Source: Nannobrachium achirus (lineage: Eukaryota; Chordata; Actinopteri; Myctophiformes; Myctophidae). From it: DNA of 64,000 bases. The translations under genes were made by a program, and so were the position numbers. Below, in pieces: positions 1 through 41,489 of this stretch; position 1 is the stretch's first letter; each line of letters opens with the position of its first letter. The stretch is from the NCBI GenBank assembly GCA_963921795.1, contig OY997651.1, positions 54,210,018 through 54,274,017 on the forward strand, read 5' to 3'. The notes below the pieces were generated by a model. It did not search any database. It was not told the origin of the DNA and saw only the letters and a list, made by a program, of their open reading frames with translations.

Positions 1-154
1 AATTACATTTAGATATCTGATAATATACGTAGGCCTATATTTACGTGATATTGGTTGAAAACAACAAGAATGCAGTGTGATTTAAAATAGCAATCCAACG
101 TGATTGAAAACAACAAGAACCCAGCGTTGAAGGTCCCAATAGTGCCCCCAGTGG
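1..154. other. flank beyond the MHC II alpha stop
   Basis: AT-rich sequence on the 3' side of the MHC II alpha stop. It holds a short direct repeat (gattgaaaacaacaagaa / ggttgaaaacaacaagaa, around 53-117). No polyadenylation signal (TTTATT on the plus strand) is seen, so the mRNA end probably lies outside the window. Confidence 0.5.
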
Positions 155-10505
<10,351 letters not shown>

Positions 10506-10631
10506 CACTGATAAAAACTGAACTGGATAAAGAAATTAAAACCCTGATAAGAATAAACAGGTGTTTACCTCTAGACAAGTTCTGAAGTCTGAGAGAAAAT
10601 GGAGGGTTTGTTCAGTAGTTTAGAAGAATCG

Positions 10632-10671
10632 GGCCAATCAGATTAAAGATACGACATCATCTGTCTCCAGG
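10632..10671 (-). promoter_or_regulatory. MHC class II X1-X2-Y promoter boxes
   Basis: Minus strand: CCTGGAGACAGATG (10658-10671) matches the X1 consensus CCYAGNRACNGATG at 13 of 14 positions. It overlaps a CRE-like X2 TGATGTCG (10652-10659) and is followed by Y box CTGATTGGCC (10632-10641). These bind RFX, CREB/ATF and NF-Y and recruit CIITA in vertebrates. Lies 127-167 bases upstream of the MHC II alpha ATG. An S box was not recognised. Confidence 0.85.
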
Positions 10672-10854
10672 AAGACGACTGTTGAAGAGAAATGCCTTAA
10701 ACAAATAAATAAAGATGTGCGTTTATCACAGATAGGGTGGGGGAGGTAAGGTTGTAAATATACAGTACCAGTCCTGTGACCGGAGGTGTGTGATGAGGGA
10801 TTCAATGTGCGAATTTCGGAAGTAATGTTGGAGAACCCAAACTGGTGCCCGTTG

Positions 10855-11120
10855 GGCCGAACAGTCACCATCCATGTCCAGTTGTGCAATACCCGTTGTA
10901 TCCGTCTGTCTGGCTGGCACTCTTTTATGCCCATATATGGTGTTCCTGTCCATGTCCAGGCCAGTCTGTGATGTCATCTCCAAATTGGGCATGCTGTAGT
11001 GATGTCAGTCAGTGATGTCAGTTGGGCTTTGTTGATGTCAGTTGGGCATTGTTACCATGGTAGCGACACTGTTTAGTATCAGTGATGTCAGCATGACTGC
11101 GGACAGGGGACGGACGGACA
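10855..11120. repeat. dispersed repeat with GATGTCAG motifs
   Basis: Contains cccatatatggtgttcc, repeated gatgtcagttgggc, gacactgtttagtatcagtgatgtcagcat and a short ggacggacgga run. The inverted relative is at 46905-47180. No coding signal. Confidence 0.6.
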
Positions 11121-11227
11121 AACAGACATTCAGTAAATATATACTGTATACGGGAAATGTACTATATGATAACATTTGGCGCTGGGTGAGCGCCGTAGAG
11201 CGTTGTGATCCTTTGAGGCCGACATAC

Positions 11228-11480
11228 ATTATTAGGAGGGTATTATGAGTCACCAGAAAGAATAATGGGTGTTTTTAATGAATCTATCAGGGTTAAAATG
11301 GAGTTTAAAGTTACAATGGGTGTGTATGGGGAGGGGAGGGCCTGATAACATTTACATCAAATATCTAAAAACTGAAAGAAGCAAATTAAAATCTGTCCAG
11401 GGTGTTCATAAAAGCCTGATTATACAGTAGACGATAAAATGACCAAAGGTTTTTTAGAAAGTGAAATATGCCTTTGAGGT
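11228..11480. repeat. partial foldback repeat (agtcaccagaaa family)
   Basis: One arm of the family seen complete at 13183-13722 and 21112-21765: attaggagggta-tatgagtcaccagaaa, aatctatca-ggttaaaatg, gtgttcataaaagcctgatta. The opposite arm is missing. Confidence 0.7.
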
Positions 11481-11899
11481 GCAAATAATTGAGTCAAACA
11501 CAGTTTTGAAAGTGAAAATGTGCCAAGTGTGTTTACTCTTTTAAATGAAAGAACAATAGATACATCCTGCCATCTGACCCATGGCTAAGACAAACAAGGA
11601 AGAAGAAAAAGAGGTAGCTGTTCAAATGTGATGATAGCGTTACTGAGCAAAGCGCCTGAGGATAAGCTCAGCATTTACCTACTGGGAAGTTTTACACTGA
11701 TAGATAACATTTACCTCCTGGGAAGTTTTACTCCACTGATAGAAAAGTAATAGGCCTACTTCACTGTTCTTTCAAAGCATTCATCTTCATCTTCCTCTTT
11801 TACGACTTCCAACAAGTTGTAGAACACATGCAGTTTGACCAGGGACGTGCAGAGAATATTAGAGAGGCAGAGGCTGACATTTCTAAAAGAGCATTTTGG

Positions 11900-13010
11900 T
11901 GAAAATATAGAAAATAGCAGACCTCCAAGCTCGCGACGCGTTGTGAGCTTGGAGGTCAGCTATTTTCGGTGCGTGATACCACCCTGAACTAAGCATAATT
12001 AAGTCAATACTGTATACGACATAGATTTCTACATAGAGAGGGCAATCTTTCAACATGAGAAGCTGCATTCAAGTTCAGGAGAGTTTGGGCAAGGCAATTC
12101 TCTTTTATGCCGCCTTCAGGTATGGCATGGAAAGAGGACATTTGCATTTCTTTCACCATAGTAAAAACTCCATTCATGGTCTGGAGAGGGCAGTTTTTAC
12201 AGACAGATAAAAGGGCAGGGGCTCAAGCCCCCTTTGATGTCTATGTGCACATGTGCCTGAGTTTGACCAACAACTACAATGTCTGAGAGGACGCGTGTGT
12301 GTCAACACCGGGACATATCTGACCAAAAAGGCCTGATTTGTATCGATGTATTCAACAACGTTATTGAATATCACATGCTTTCCTAATATTGTGCCGCCTT
12401 AACATGCATCAATAAAGCTGGCTGCAGGCACCATGGTTGTATTCCTAAGAGCAGAGGTTTTTCACATAGCAACACTGCCACCCTGTGGTCAAGGTGATGC
12501 TGAACTGTCATGTTGTCCCTGAAAATAGCAGATCTACAAGGCAGCTCACGCCCAAGCAGTTTGTTAATCCACTGGTTCTCAAAGTGGGGTCCGGCTGGAG
12601 ACCCCCAGGAGTAACTGAGGGGGTTCCAGGGGGTCCCCAGAAGTAACTCAGATTGTGTCAGACCATGCCCTATAAGGCAGCATTCAAGAGAATTTGCCTT
12701 TTCCAAACTCTCCTGAATTTGAAAGCAGCATCTTATGTTGAAAGAATTTCCCTCTGTGTAGAAGTCCATGCCGTTACCACACACCAATTTATTTACAATT
12801 TATGCATTTAGCAGACGCTCCTAATCAAAAGCGACTTACAATAAAGCAAGGACAGGACAAGGTAATATGTCAAATAAAATGCATAGAAATAGTAGCCTAA
12901 TCTAGGAACGTAGATAAACCAAGAATCTAACATCAGTAGAATAACAAAAAGAATCTCCAGTATTGGCTTGATTATGCTTAGTTCACTGTGGTATCACACA
13001 CCAGAAATAC
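11900..13010. mobile_element. degraded foldback element with inserted repeats
   Basis: Inverted segments 11985-12120 and 12660-12780 share tttctacatagaga / ctctgtgtagaa and ttcaggagagtttgg / ccaaactctcctgaa. Outer pieces gtgataccaccctgaactaagcataat (11972-11998) and attatgcttagttcac-gtggtatcac (12970-12996) also face each other. A hairpin module with paired changes lies at 11910-11968. An unrelated tttagcagacgct...aaagcgacttaca fragment lies at 12805-12842. Confidence 0.6.
12792..12845. repeat. common fish repeat fragment (AGCAGACGCT motif)
   Basis: tttagcagacgctcctaatcaaaagcgacttacaa resembles the widespread teleost repeat core (agcagacgcttttatccaaagcgacttaca). Only a short piece. Confidence 0.65.
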
Positions 13011-13182
13011 CGAGCTCACAACATGTCGCACTTGGACATTTTCCCCAGCGGTGGGTTGGTTCTTGTATTCTTTTATTTGTTTTACTGACGATAGGGTTAG
13101 AAATAAGCTTAGGGTTAGGCATAGTTTTACTGAGGTTAAGATTAGGAATATGGTAATGTTTTGGCACCGTTTTACTGAGGTT

Positions 13183-13722
13183 AAAGGGATATTCCACTTT
13201 CAACAGGGAGCAGTGGTAGGGCCTCTCTCCACATACAAACCCATTGTAACTTCAAACTTCATTTTAACCATGATAGATTCATTAAAAACACACATTATTT
13301 TTTTCTGGTGACTCATTTTACCTTCCTAATACGTGAGCAGGCCGTGTTTTTTCGATAACTTTTTTCATTTATTTTTAATAATTATTTGGGAAAATGGAAA
13401 AAATTAAATACAAAGAAATAATTATTACAAATAAATGAAAAAAGTTATCGAAAAAAACACGGCCTGCTCCACGTATTAGGAGGGTAGTATGAGTCACCAG
13501 AAAAAAATATTTTTTTAATGAATCTATCATGGTTAAAATGAAGTTTGAAGTTACAATGGGTGTGTGTGGGGAGAGGCCCTGGGCTTGGAGGGCCTGGTAA
13601 CATTTACATCAAATATCTAAATATTCAATCAAGCTAATTAAAAACTGTTTAGGGTGTTCATAAAAGCCTGATTAGATGATAAAATTACCAAAAGTTTTTT
13701 TGAATGTGAAAGATCCCTTTAA
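13183..13722. mobile_element. 540-bp foldback MITE, TTAA-flanked
   Basis: Arms AAAGGGATATTCCACTTTCAA... and ...TTGAATGTGAAAGATCCCTTT with long internal complementarity (gagtcaccagaaaa / ttttctggtgactc; cacggcctgctc / gagcaggccgtg). TTAA lies at both edges (ggTTAAaggg, cccTTTAAgtt). It interrupts a ttagggtta-like stretch. Related full copy at 21112-21765. Confidence 0.75.
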
Positions 13723-14143
13723 GTTATAGGAATAAGGTTAGGTTTAACCGTCTAGGTCGAGGCATAGTTTACTGTTACGCTTACGAATACCAGGCAGAGA
13801 CCATTCTACCATCCAAGGTGACTGTGTTTTGAGGCGAGTGTTCTGGTATTTGTTATGTACCACAAACAGAAATATTCATTGAGTGAAAATGTTTCATTGC
13901 AGTTACCAGGTCACTATATGACAACAATATAGAGAACATTATGACAACAATAGACAACATCAGCCTGCATCCCATTTAGTAGTACACAACAATGCAACAC
14001 AATATGACAACAATACAACACAATATGACAACAATGCAACACAAAGGCCTGCTCACTCCTCATGCACTGAATGAATCATGAGCTCAGTTCTGCTCTCCCC
14101 AGTTTGGCCGAGGGAGAGCAGAGCCCAGGATTACAGCTTAGGC

Positions 14144-14589
14144 CAGTGGTTCTCAACCTTTTCAGGCCGCGACCCCTAAAGTAATCATATTTTAACTAGG
14201 GACCCCCATCCTGGTGTGGCAAGCACTAAGAGTTGCGGCATTACATTTTGTATAACATGGTTCTATTGTGAAAATAGCCGATCTACATGCTCACAACGCC
14301 TCGCAGCGCGAGGCGTTGTGAACATGTAGATCGTCTATTTTCAAAATTTTTGTCTCTAATATTTGACAATTTGGCCAATGTTTAATGTGCCATTTTAGAG
14401 GTAATAAAACGTCCTTAAAATGTCACTTTAGAAATGTGCAGATACCCTCTATATACACTTAAACGTTGTTTGCTTCTTTACTGTTGAGTGAGAAAACAAT
14501 GTTGCACATTAGGTTAATCATCTGGGGACCCCTCAAAATAATTTGGAGACCCCCCATGGGGGTCCTGACCCACAGGTTGAGAACCACTG
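14144..14589. mobile_element. hAT-type MITE (family A), perfect 8-bp duplication
   Basis: Ends CAGTGGTTCTCAACC...GGTTGAGAACCACTG, flanked by GCTTAGGC at 14136-14143 and 14590-14597. The 446-bp body carries a central hairpin (14269-14342) and no ORF. Other family A members: 31127-31530, 36447-36864, 39855-40560, 40093-40511. Confidence 0.92.
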
Positions 14590-14779
14590 GCTTAGGCAAC
14601 TGGCACCGGGTGAAAAATGGGTTTCAAAAATCGGGGATAAAAGATGTAAAAGTAACAACAACACAACATGATATAATTTAGCCATGAACAAACTGATTAG
14701 GGCCCTGCTTGGCCTTCTCCGGCCCACCTCATCGCTTATCACTAAATATTAAGCATGGGGTGGCTCACGGTAGCTGACA

Positions 14780-15050
14780 GAGTTTTAGAAGATACACTAC
14801 ACCTCCAAGATACCCATGTACCTGACAAACTACTTCCTAAAGGTCGAGGATATCCACGATTACACCAGAGGCAGCTCAACGGATCAGGTTCAACCCAGAT
14901 TTGTCTCTAAAGAAGGTTCAAATTCGTTCTTCGTTCTCCTGCTATACCACTAACATGTGGAACGCCCTACCGAAGGCCTAAACGAGTGTAAATCCCTAAA
15001 CTCCTACAAAATCGGTCTGAAAAGTCACTTACAGGCAGCTGCTACTCGAA
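14780..15050 (+). pseudogene. degraded LINE reverse-transcriptase tail
   Basis: Conceptual translation with frame changes reads DIHDYTRGS, PRFVSKEG and MWNALPKA, the order of motifs found at the C-terminal end of non-LTR retrotransposon ORF2 proteins. Frames shift within 120 bases. Short dead fragment; no flanking LINE body recognised. Confidence 0.55.
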
Positions 15051-15849
15051 ACTTGGAATAAAAGCCCATACTTACCTCCCCTTTTACACTGTAAATATAT
15101 TGTATTTCTATTCTTCTTTCTTTTATTTTTCTTCTTTATGACTGTTTTCTTTTTACTTTTGCTATTGATGATATCCACTGCATAGTACTGTTTTATCCGT
15201 CTGTCTTTCAATGTTATATAAACGGCTGCCGCCTGTAAGTCTAATGAACTGTTCTACATCACTCCACGACTCAGAAGAAAGACACTTTCCACTTGATTGT
15301 TCTGCTCGGGTTGCTAGTTGAAAGGTTTTGTAGAGGGGAAAAAAAGAAGACAAACATGTTCCTGTTTTGCAATGTGATGAGATGCACAGCACTGGGGTTG
15401 TGCTGTGACGTCTGTCTTCCTCTCATTCAATTTTGTCACACTTCAACCCTTTCTTCTATTTTTCTCTAGACAATATTTTTTCTGCCTTTTTCTCCCCAAT
15501 TTCATTAGGCCTATGCCAATTGATTACACCTCACATACATGTATTGTATTGTTGTATCCTACTGAGGTGCCATGTTGAATACCTCAAAAACTACAAAACA
15601 TTTCAAGATAAAACGTTTGTCTACAGTGAATACAGCTGAATTATAAAACGTGTGAAAGTGTGTTTTGGGGGGGCAAACTCTGCCATAGACCATATTCACA
15701 CAGCGTCCATTTTGCTATTAAATTAATGAAATATCGGCCATAGAATGCTATGATGCATATGGCTTTGTCTACATTGGGCCACCTGTACTCGCCTGGCAGG
15801 TAGGCCTACTGTATCCAAAAAATAACTGCTTTATGCCTATGTAGATGTG

Positions 15850-16165
15850 CGTTCCTGCCTAGTTGGTTGTGCATTGGACAACGAGTGGGAGTCCCGGGTT
15901 CAATCCCTGCTTCCGCGCATCACTGCAATCTGGCGTTGTCGGCGGGACGAGGAGCGTGATATCCTCGCGTGAGGGACAGGTCCACGTCGTGTGCGGCGGT
16001 CTGCGGCGTGAAGTGTGAAACACGAGGGCGACAACAGCCCTGTGAAGCGACAACAGCCCTGCTAATCGGGCTCAGCCCTATTAGCACGACTGGTTGTGCA
16101 TTGGTGGGAGTCCCGGGTTCAATCCCCGCTTCCGCGCATCACTACAAAAGCATCAAATAATGCCC
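15850..16165 (+). mobile_element. two tRNA-like SINE fragments
   Basis: The segment ggttgtgcattgg...gtgggagtcccgggttcaatccc-gcttccgcgcatcact occurs at 15864-15922 and again at 16089-16143, about 225 bases apart. Each contains a B-box-like GGGTTCAATCCC. No cloverleaf can be completed, so not called as tRNA genes. Confidence 0.6.
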
Positions 16166-16787
16166 ATTCTAAAACGGCTAGTTCCATTCCTTGATTCTGA
16201 TTGGCTGGTTGCCGTGGTATATGAGACTATAACCCACACCTTGAATCAGTTTATATCAAAAGCAGGTGAGTTATTTCTTTCCACTGTGCCGTGAGGCTGA
16301 ACTAGAGAAGCGAGCGTTTGATTTTCTCTCAAATCCTGCCGCGCGGTTGCTTCTAAGCACCGCCCGCATGCATAGGACAGTGACTGAATGGCTCCGGGCG
16401 GGGCTTGTAAAGGCAACCAGCGCCCTCTATTCTCCAGGCACATACTCGGCTGTTAGTTTAGGTTGCTATGCTAGCGTTTTTGATGTGATGTTCACCCACA
16501 TAGCAGCTAAATCTGGATGAAAATAAAGATGTGTATGGATCGAATATGGTTCTTAACATGAGACTGATCTAACACATAAGTGTTGTTTCCCTATTTTTTG
16601 GCAAAAAAGAATGACGTGACTTTATAAACACACACTGGCTTCCGTAAGTTCCGTTCCTGGATGTGGCTGGTAAACAAGGAAATGTCTCATCCCAACCTCC
16701 TCTTCCTGGTGGCGGAGAAGTGCACTTTTTTCTTTAATATTGGAACGCTTAGAATTATTTTCATGCTGCCATATTGTGACCGTTTTA

Positions 16788-16944
16788 GAAAAGCAATAAG
16801 CCACGCGAGGCTTGTGGTTACTGGGGTAGTATACACCGGCTGAGAGGGTCGGAAACACTCGGCTGGCGCCTCGTGTTTCCCAACGCCTTTCAGCTGGTGT
16901 ATACTACACCGGTAACCACTCACCTCTTGTGGCTTATTGCTTTA
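16788..16944. repeat. inverted repeat (ataagccac...gtggcttat)
   Basis: aaagcaataagccac...gtagtatacaccggctgagagg faces ccttTCAGCTGGTGTATACTAC...gtggcttattgcttt; loop of about 35 bases. Foldback element, non-coding. Confidence 0.75.
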
Positions 16945-18240
16945 ATATATAATGAAAACCACTGCCCTATTATAGGAATCGTTAAAGGGAACTGTTCCTA
17001 ACCCTACCTGCTTCACACTCTGGCTGTCAATAAATAAGAGTTCCAAGGTTCTGCATTTTGTAACTTTATTGATGGATAAAAACAGTTCATGAAGTGGCAT
17101 CACACAATGTTAAAAACAGCAATCACAGTAAGGCAAACCTTTTCAGGCTCTGACCACCCAAAATAATAATTATTCGAACATTATTGAAACAAATGTTGGT
17201 TTGTTTTCTGTCGAGTGAGAAAGCGAAAATCTTGTAGGTTCCCCAGTTTGGGAAACCACTGACTCATAACATTGTCAGAACGGTATTAAAGCAAAAGATT
17301 GACTTTTGATATCAGATCAGATTAGACACAGGATGGTTAATCCCTCCTCAGTCTGCTCTATCAGACGATAAATACAACAAACAATGCTGTTTAAACAGAC
17401 TCCCCCTGAGAATAAACCCACCCTTAGTTTCTACTTCTACCCCACTACATCTCAGAGGAAAATAATGTACATTTTACTCCACTATAATTATTTGAAAACA
17501 TTTAATTGAACTGTACTGTGCAGATTTATATTATTATAATTACAAAACAATACATTCAAAGTTTAAGGCCTATTTATTACTTTGGCTTTTTGAAAACGGA
17601 AAAGCTCACAACCTGTGATGCATTGTGAACTTGTGGATCTGCTATTTTTGACACATCTTGAAAACCTTTAGAACTTGTGAAATGGGACATTCTGCACACA
17701 TATTGAGCACTTTTGCTTTCGCCAATACGTTCAGTAAATGTTTTCAGTAAATGTTTGAATACAGGGCGTTAACTTTAACCAGTGTTCATTTTTATTTAGT
17801 TTTAGCTATATTTCCGTCCATGCCTTACCTCTTATTCCTAAACTTATTTGCCCTTTTTTACTATTTTGAGTTAATAGTTTGTAGATCAGCTATTTGAATA
17901 ATTCAAAAGGGTTTTTCAAAATAGTACAAAAATTGCAAAAAAAAATGGATAAGGGGTATGGCCTGGATGAAAATAGAGCCCACAGTCTTTTGAATGAAAT
18001 TCCATTTAGTTTCATATTTTAGTAATCTGAAACGTTTAAATATCATTCCCCAACATAGTAATTCAGCTTAAAGGGATAGTTCACTCTCCCCCGCAAAAAA
18101 AAAGAAAGAAAAAATCCTCACCCCATGGAGACTTGAATTTGTGGATATGTTTTTGTTTTTGTCGCATCCCTATAAGGCAATCATTTGAGGAGACTCTTTG
18201 TGTCTCCATAGGGAACAAAGCAGACTCTTTGTGTCTCAAT
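16945..18240. other. repeat-poor intergenic DNA with TE fragments
   Basis: No ORF or RNA gene supported. Contains a decayed hairpin module (17592-17650) inside a tactccactataattatttgaaaac repeat (17445-17700) and one arm of an AGTTCACTC MITE (18070-18140). Confidence 0.5.
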
Positions 18241-18244
18241 AGGG

Positions 18245-18775
18245 CAGGGGTTTTCAAAATGAATTGACAGCACCCCTGTAAATAACCTTTTCATCCACGG
18301 CACCCCTGAATAACACTGTTCATTTTTAGAATCTTACATCATATTGGAGAAATATCTGTTTCCATCAGAACTGACTGAAAATAACGCAAAAAAAGTTAGA
18401 CCAAGGCACTCTTGAACGACTACGCGTTGCAGCATATAATGCCTTCTTCAGGGTGACAAAGCCATGTTTGTTCAAAGCCATGTTTGTCACCTGGCTACCA
18501 AAGAGCACCTTCGTGGGAGATTTTTACTCTACAGCCAAACAGATGCACTCCTTACCCTCTGTTTTCTACACTGACTGAAAATAACGTTATACTTGGCGTT
18601 TAACCACTTGAACCCCAGCGTGCCTATTCTGGGGGAAGGTTCACCAAAAATAGCCGATCTACAAGCTCACAACGTGTCGTAGATGGAAAAAGAACTCATT
18701 AAGTACAGTGAAAATCAGGTCTGTTTTACTAAGCATAGTGAAGTGATATTGATGTAGTGATATTGAAAACCCCTG
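18245..18775. mobile_element. hAT-type MITE, CAGGGGTTTTCAA ends
   Basis: Ends CAGGGGTTTTCAA...TTGAAAACCCCTG; flanking CAATAGGG / CCATAGGG match at 7 of 8. Half hairpin near 18649. Body includes caaagccatgtttgt duplicated at 18460-18490. Confidence 0.82.
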
Positions 18776-18860
18776 CCATAGGGAACCACTGCTGGTCATC
18801 AATTATGATTGGCTTAGGGGTGAGTAATCAATACAAAAAAAGTGAGTAAACTATCCTTAT

Positions 18861-18863
<3 letters not shown>

Positions 18864-18930
<67 letters not shown>
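18864..18930. repeat. (CT)n microsatellite
   Basis: About 33 CT units, interrupted only at the ends. Confidence 0.97.
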
Positions 18931-18934
<4 letters not shown>

Positions 18935-19098
18935 CTCTCAAGGCCTTATCATAGTACAGTCTGCGCTGATAAGTTATCACTGTGGTGTAGTTTCCTAGCT
19001 ATCACCTAGGCTTTGTTATACATTTTTAGGTGATAGCTAGAAAACGACACAGCGGTGAGGTGATAGCTCTTCACCCTGGACTATGTTAGAGGCTTTAG

Positions 19099-19699
19099 AA
19101 CCCATTTAGAACAGGTACACATATTGTGTATCATTATTTTATGCTTTAACTATTGAAAAATAGCAGATATACAAGCTCACAGCGCGGCACCAAGTGCCGC
19201 GCTGCGAGCTTGTAGATCTGCTATTTTAGAAAAATCGTGAAAATTAGAATTTTGACCCGATTCTATAAGTGTCTTTTGAATCCTTCTATTAAAGATTTTT
19301 TGAAAAACCTATGTTTCTATGTCAGCAATCTGGCCAGCCATCGTCAAAGAAAAGGTCCTTTTCACTTAACTGGAGCTCAGTTAGTCTGTTTTTGAGAGAC
19401 TACTATGTCAGTGGTTCTCAAACCTTTACATGTGAAGGACCCCCAAAATTATATGTATTCGGCCACGAACCCCCATCTCAAAACATCTAGTTCCAGCGAC
19501 CACCCAGAAGCAAAATTTGAGTTACAAACATTCGCTTTGAAAATACATAATATTCAAAGATTTGCACACATTTTCACGACTTTTTTCAAAAATAGCAGAT
19601 CTACAAGCTCGCAGCGCGGCACTCGGTGCCGCGCTGTGAGCTTGTATATCTGCTATTTTTCACGGGTTAAAGCATTCAATAATTCTAGGGCCTAAATGG
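19099..19699. mobile_element. two-hairpin MITE (family B) touching melusin stop
   Basis: Ends AACCCATTTAG... and ...GGCCTAAATGG. Hairpins at 19154-19228 and 19586-19661, and CAGTGGTTCTCAAACC in the middle (19409). The element's last base lies 2 bases from the melusin stop codon (19702-19704), so the 3' UTR must start inside it. Confidence 0.75.
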
Positions 19700-19701
19700 C
19701 T

Positions 19702-39358
<19,657 letters not shown>

Positions 39359-39662
39359 GTTGGCCTAGCAGCTGAAAAAACAGCAGTGTAGTTAAGACTT
39401 CTTTGTCTTTGACCTAGAATTGTACACTTCCCTATGTCTGTCTGTCTGTCTGACTGTCTCTCTCTCTGGTGTGTATGGTGGTCGTTCTCCGGGTCTTCTT
39501 AATCCTGCCACAGAACTTCCAGAAGCTTCTCCCCAGACAAGATGAAGTGACTTCCAGAGAGATCCACGAGGACTGATCGCCTTCCAGACTGGAGAGAGTG
39601 GAAGGAACGAAGGGGGCTTCTCTCTCTCTCTGCCTAGTGGTTGGGCTTGAGTTGAATGAATG

Positions 39663-39672
39663 ATAAAAATAG
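39663..39672 (-). promoter_or_regulatory. MEF2-like A/T-rich site upstream of melusin
   Basis: Minus strand CTATTTTTAT agrees with YTAWWWWTAR except at the last base. Lies 305-314 bases upstream of the melusin ATG. Melusin is muscle-restricted in mammals, so a MEF2 site fits; it could instead serve as a TATA-like element. Inferred from motif only. Confidence 0.4.
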
Positions 39673-39854
39673 CACCTCTCCCCCCCTCCCTCTACCTCCT
39701 CTCACTCTCACAGCTGTCAAATCTCATCTAAGGGGGGGAGGGGGAGGGTGGGCACACATTCCCATAGTGCTGTGCTGGCAGGCGGAGGGCAGGGGGGCGG
39801 GGGGCTGCTATCTGTCACTGAGGTGATGGTGTGAACACATTTTGTCATCCTATG

Positions 39855-40580
39855 CAGTGGTTCTCAACCTTTTCAGGCCGCGGACCCCCAAAATGATCCT
39901 ATTTGAACTGGGGACCACCCCCACCCTGACAAGGACTTGGAATTGCAGGAGTTGAGGCATTACAATTTGCTTGACTCTGTTTCACAGATACATATTGTGA
40001 AAACAGCTGCTCACAATTCTTTGCGTTGCGAGGCGTTGTGAGCTTTTAGATTGGCTATTTTCAAAAATGTTTGCCTCTTTCTTATATTATTTCAGTGGTT
40101 TTCAGGCTGCGACCCCCAAAATAATCATATTTTAACTGGGGGACCCTCCCTCCCTGACAAGCACTAAGAGTTGAGCCATTACATTTTGTATAACATGGTC
40201 TTATTGTGAAAATAGCCGATCTACATGCTCACAACGTTGCGAGGTGTTGTGAGCATGTAGATCTGCTATTTTCACAATTTCTGCCAATGTTTTTGGCCAA
40301 TGTTTAATTTGTCATTTTAGAGGTATTAAAAAGTCCTCAAATTGTTATTTTAGAAATGTGCAGACACCCTCTATATACACTTAAACTTTATGTTGGTTTG
40401 TTTACTGTTGAGTGAGAAAACAATGTTGCACATTAAGTTAATCATCTTGGAACCCCTGAAATAATTTGGAGACCCCCCTGGGGGTCCCGACCCACAGGTT
40501 GAGAACCCCTGTATTATTTGACAATGTGGCCAATGTTTGACCAGCTTTTATAGAATAGTTTGTTGATTACTTTTGATGCA
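39855..40580. mobile_element. hAT-type MITE (family A), host of a nested copy
   Basis: Starts CAGTGGTTCTCAACC; hairpin 39996-40063. It is split by a second family A copy (40093-40511), after which gacaatgtggccaatgtttgacc continues the family sequence. The far end is missing; the sequence runs into cacccgggtgtctccacccgggt. Confidence 0.8.
40093..40511. mobile_element. hAT-type MITE nested in another
   Basis: CAGTGGTTTTCAGGC...GGTTGAGAACCCCTG; TATTATTT at 40085-40092 and 40512-40519. Hairpin 40206-40276. 419 bp. Confidence 0.9.
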
Positions 40581-40739
40581 CCCGGGTGTCTCCACCCGGG
40601 TATACGCACTCACTAGGAACAGGTTCAGGGTCTGTTCACTGCAGCTGAGCCACCAGGTAGGCCTAAATCCAGAGTTGTCTAATCAGAGAGTTCTGCCATT
40701 GCGGGGTCAGAAACAGCGCTGGCCACATGGTTCATTGTC

Positions 40740-41060
40740 ACTTTACACATCATAGACTTCAATGCATTCTGTAAACTTCCAGTTTGCGGTTTGTCACTAT
40801 ACGCCCCAAAGGGGCCTTTTCCACCCGCCTATGGGATGAACCAGAGGTGAGCTTTTCCACCGAGAACCAAGTTGGTTCCGAACCGTAAAAGTTGGTTCCG
40901 AACCGTAAAAGTTGGTTCGCGGCCAGTTCCAAGAAATTTGCCATCCCATAGGCGGGAGAAAGAACCCGAACCGGTTCTTTGCCGGTGGAAAAAGCCCCTG
41001 GATGTGTGCGTTGAAGACCTGGCCCCATGAAGTGAACGGAAGTGACACGACTCTCCGTAG
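40740..41060. repeat. partial inverted repeat with ggttccgaaccg duplications
   Basis: ttttccacccgcctatgggatg...ggtgagcttttccacc faces catcccataggcggga...ggtggaaaaagcccc. Between them gttggttccgaaccgtaaaa occurs twice in tandem. Probably a decayed transposon. Confidence 0.6.
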
Positions 41061-41489
41061 TTAGAAGGCTCTGGGCCTATCCTGGTACCCAGGTGGCTCA
41101 AATCAAAGAAGAAAAACTAAATCATCTGTCAAATTTCTGTATAGCATGTCATCAATGTGTTATCTTTTTTTCCTCTGTGTGTTAATAAGCATGTGCAGCA
41201 GTTGTATCTGGTTTGACCATAATGTATTGATCAGTGTTTGGATGTATTGCGCTTTTTGTGCAGATCCGAATGCAATAATTAAAATGTGTGCGTGCGTGTG
41301 CGTGCGTGCGTGCGTGCGTGTGGTGCGTGGTGTTCTGCATGTCATTCGTCTAAAGCATTTATGTTTATCCTTCATTGATCATGTAGGCATGTATTGGCAA
41401 GGTCCTCAGAGGAAAATTATATTAGCTACTTACGATAAAAAGGTGAGATTAAATAAAACATGCTCCCGTGGGGGAGGAATCATGGATAC

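Noticed and set aside
12383..12787. 134-residue minus-strand ORF
   Set aside because: Falls in a degraded foldback element with hAT pieces; no motif.
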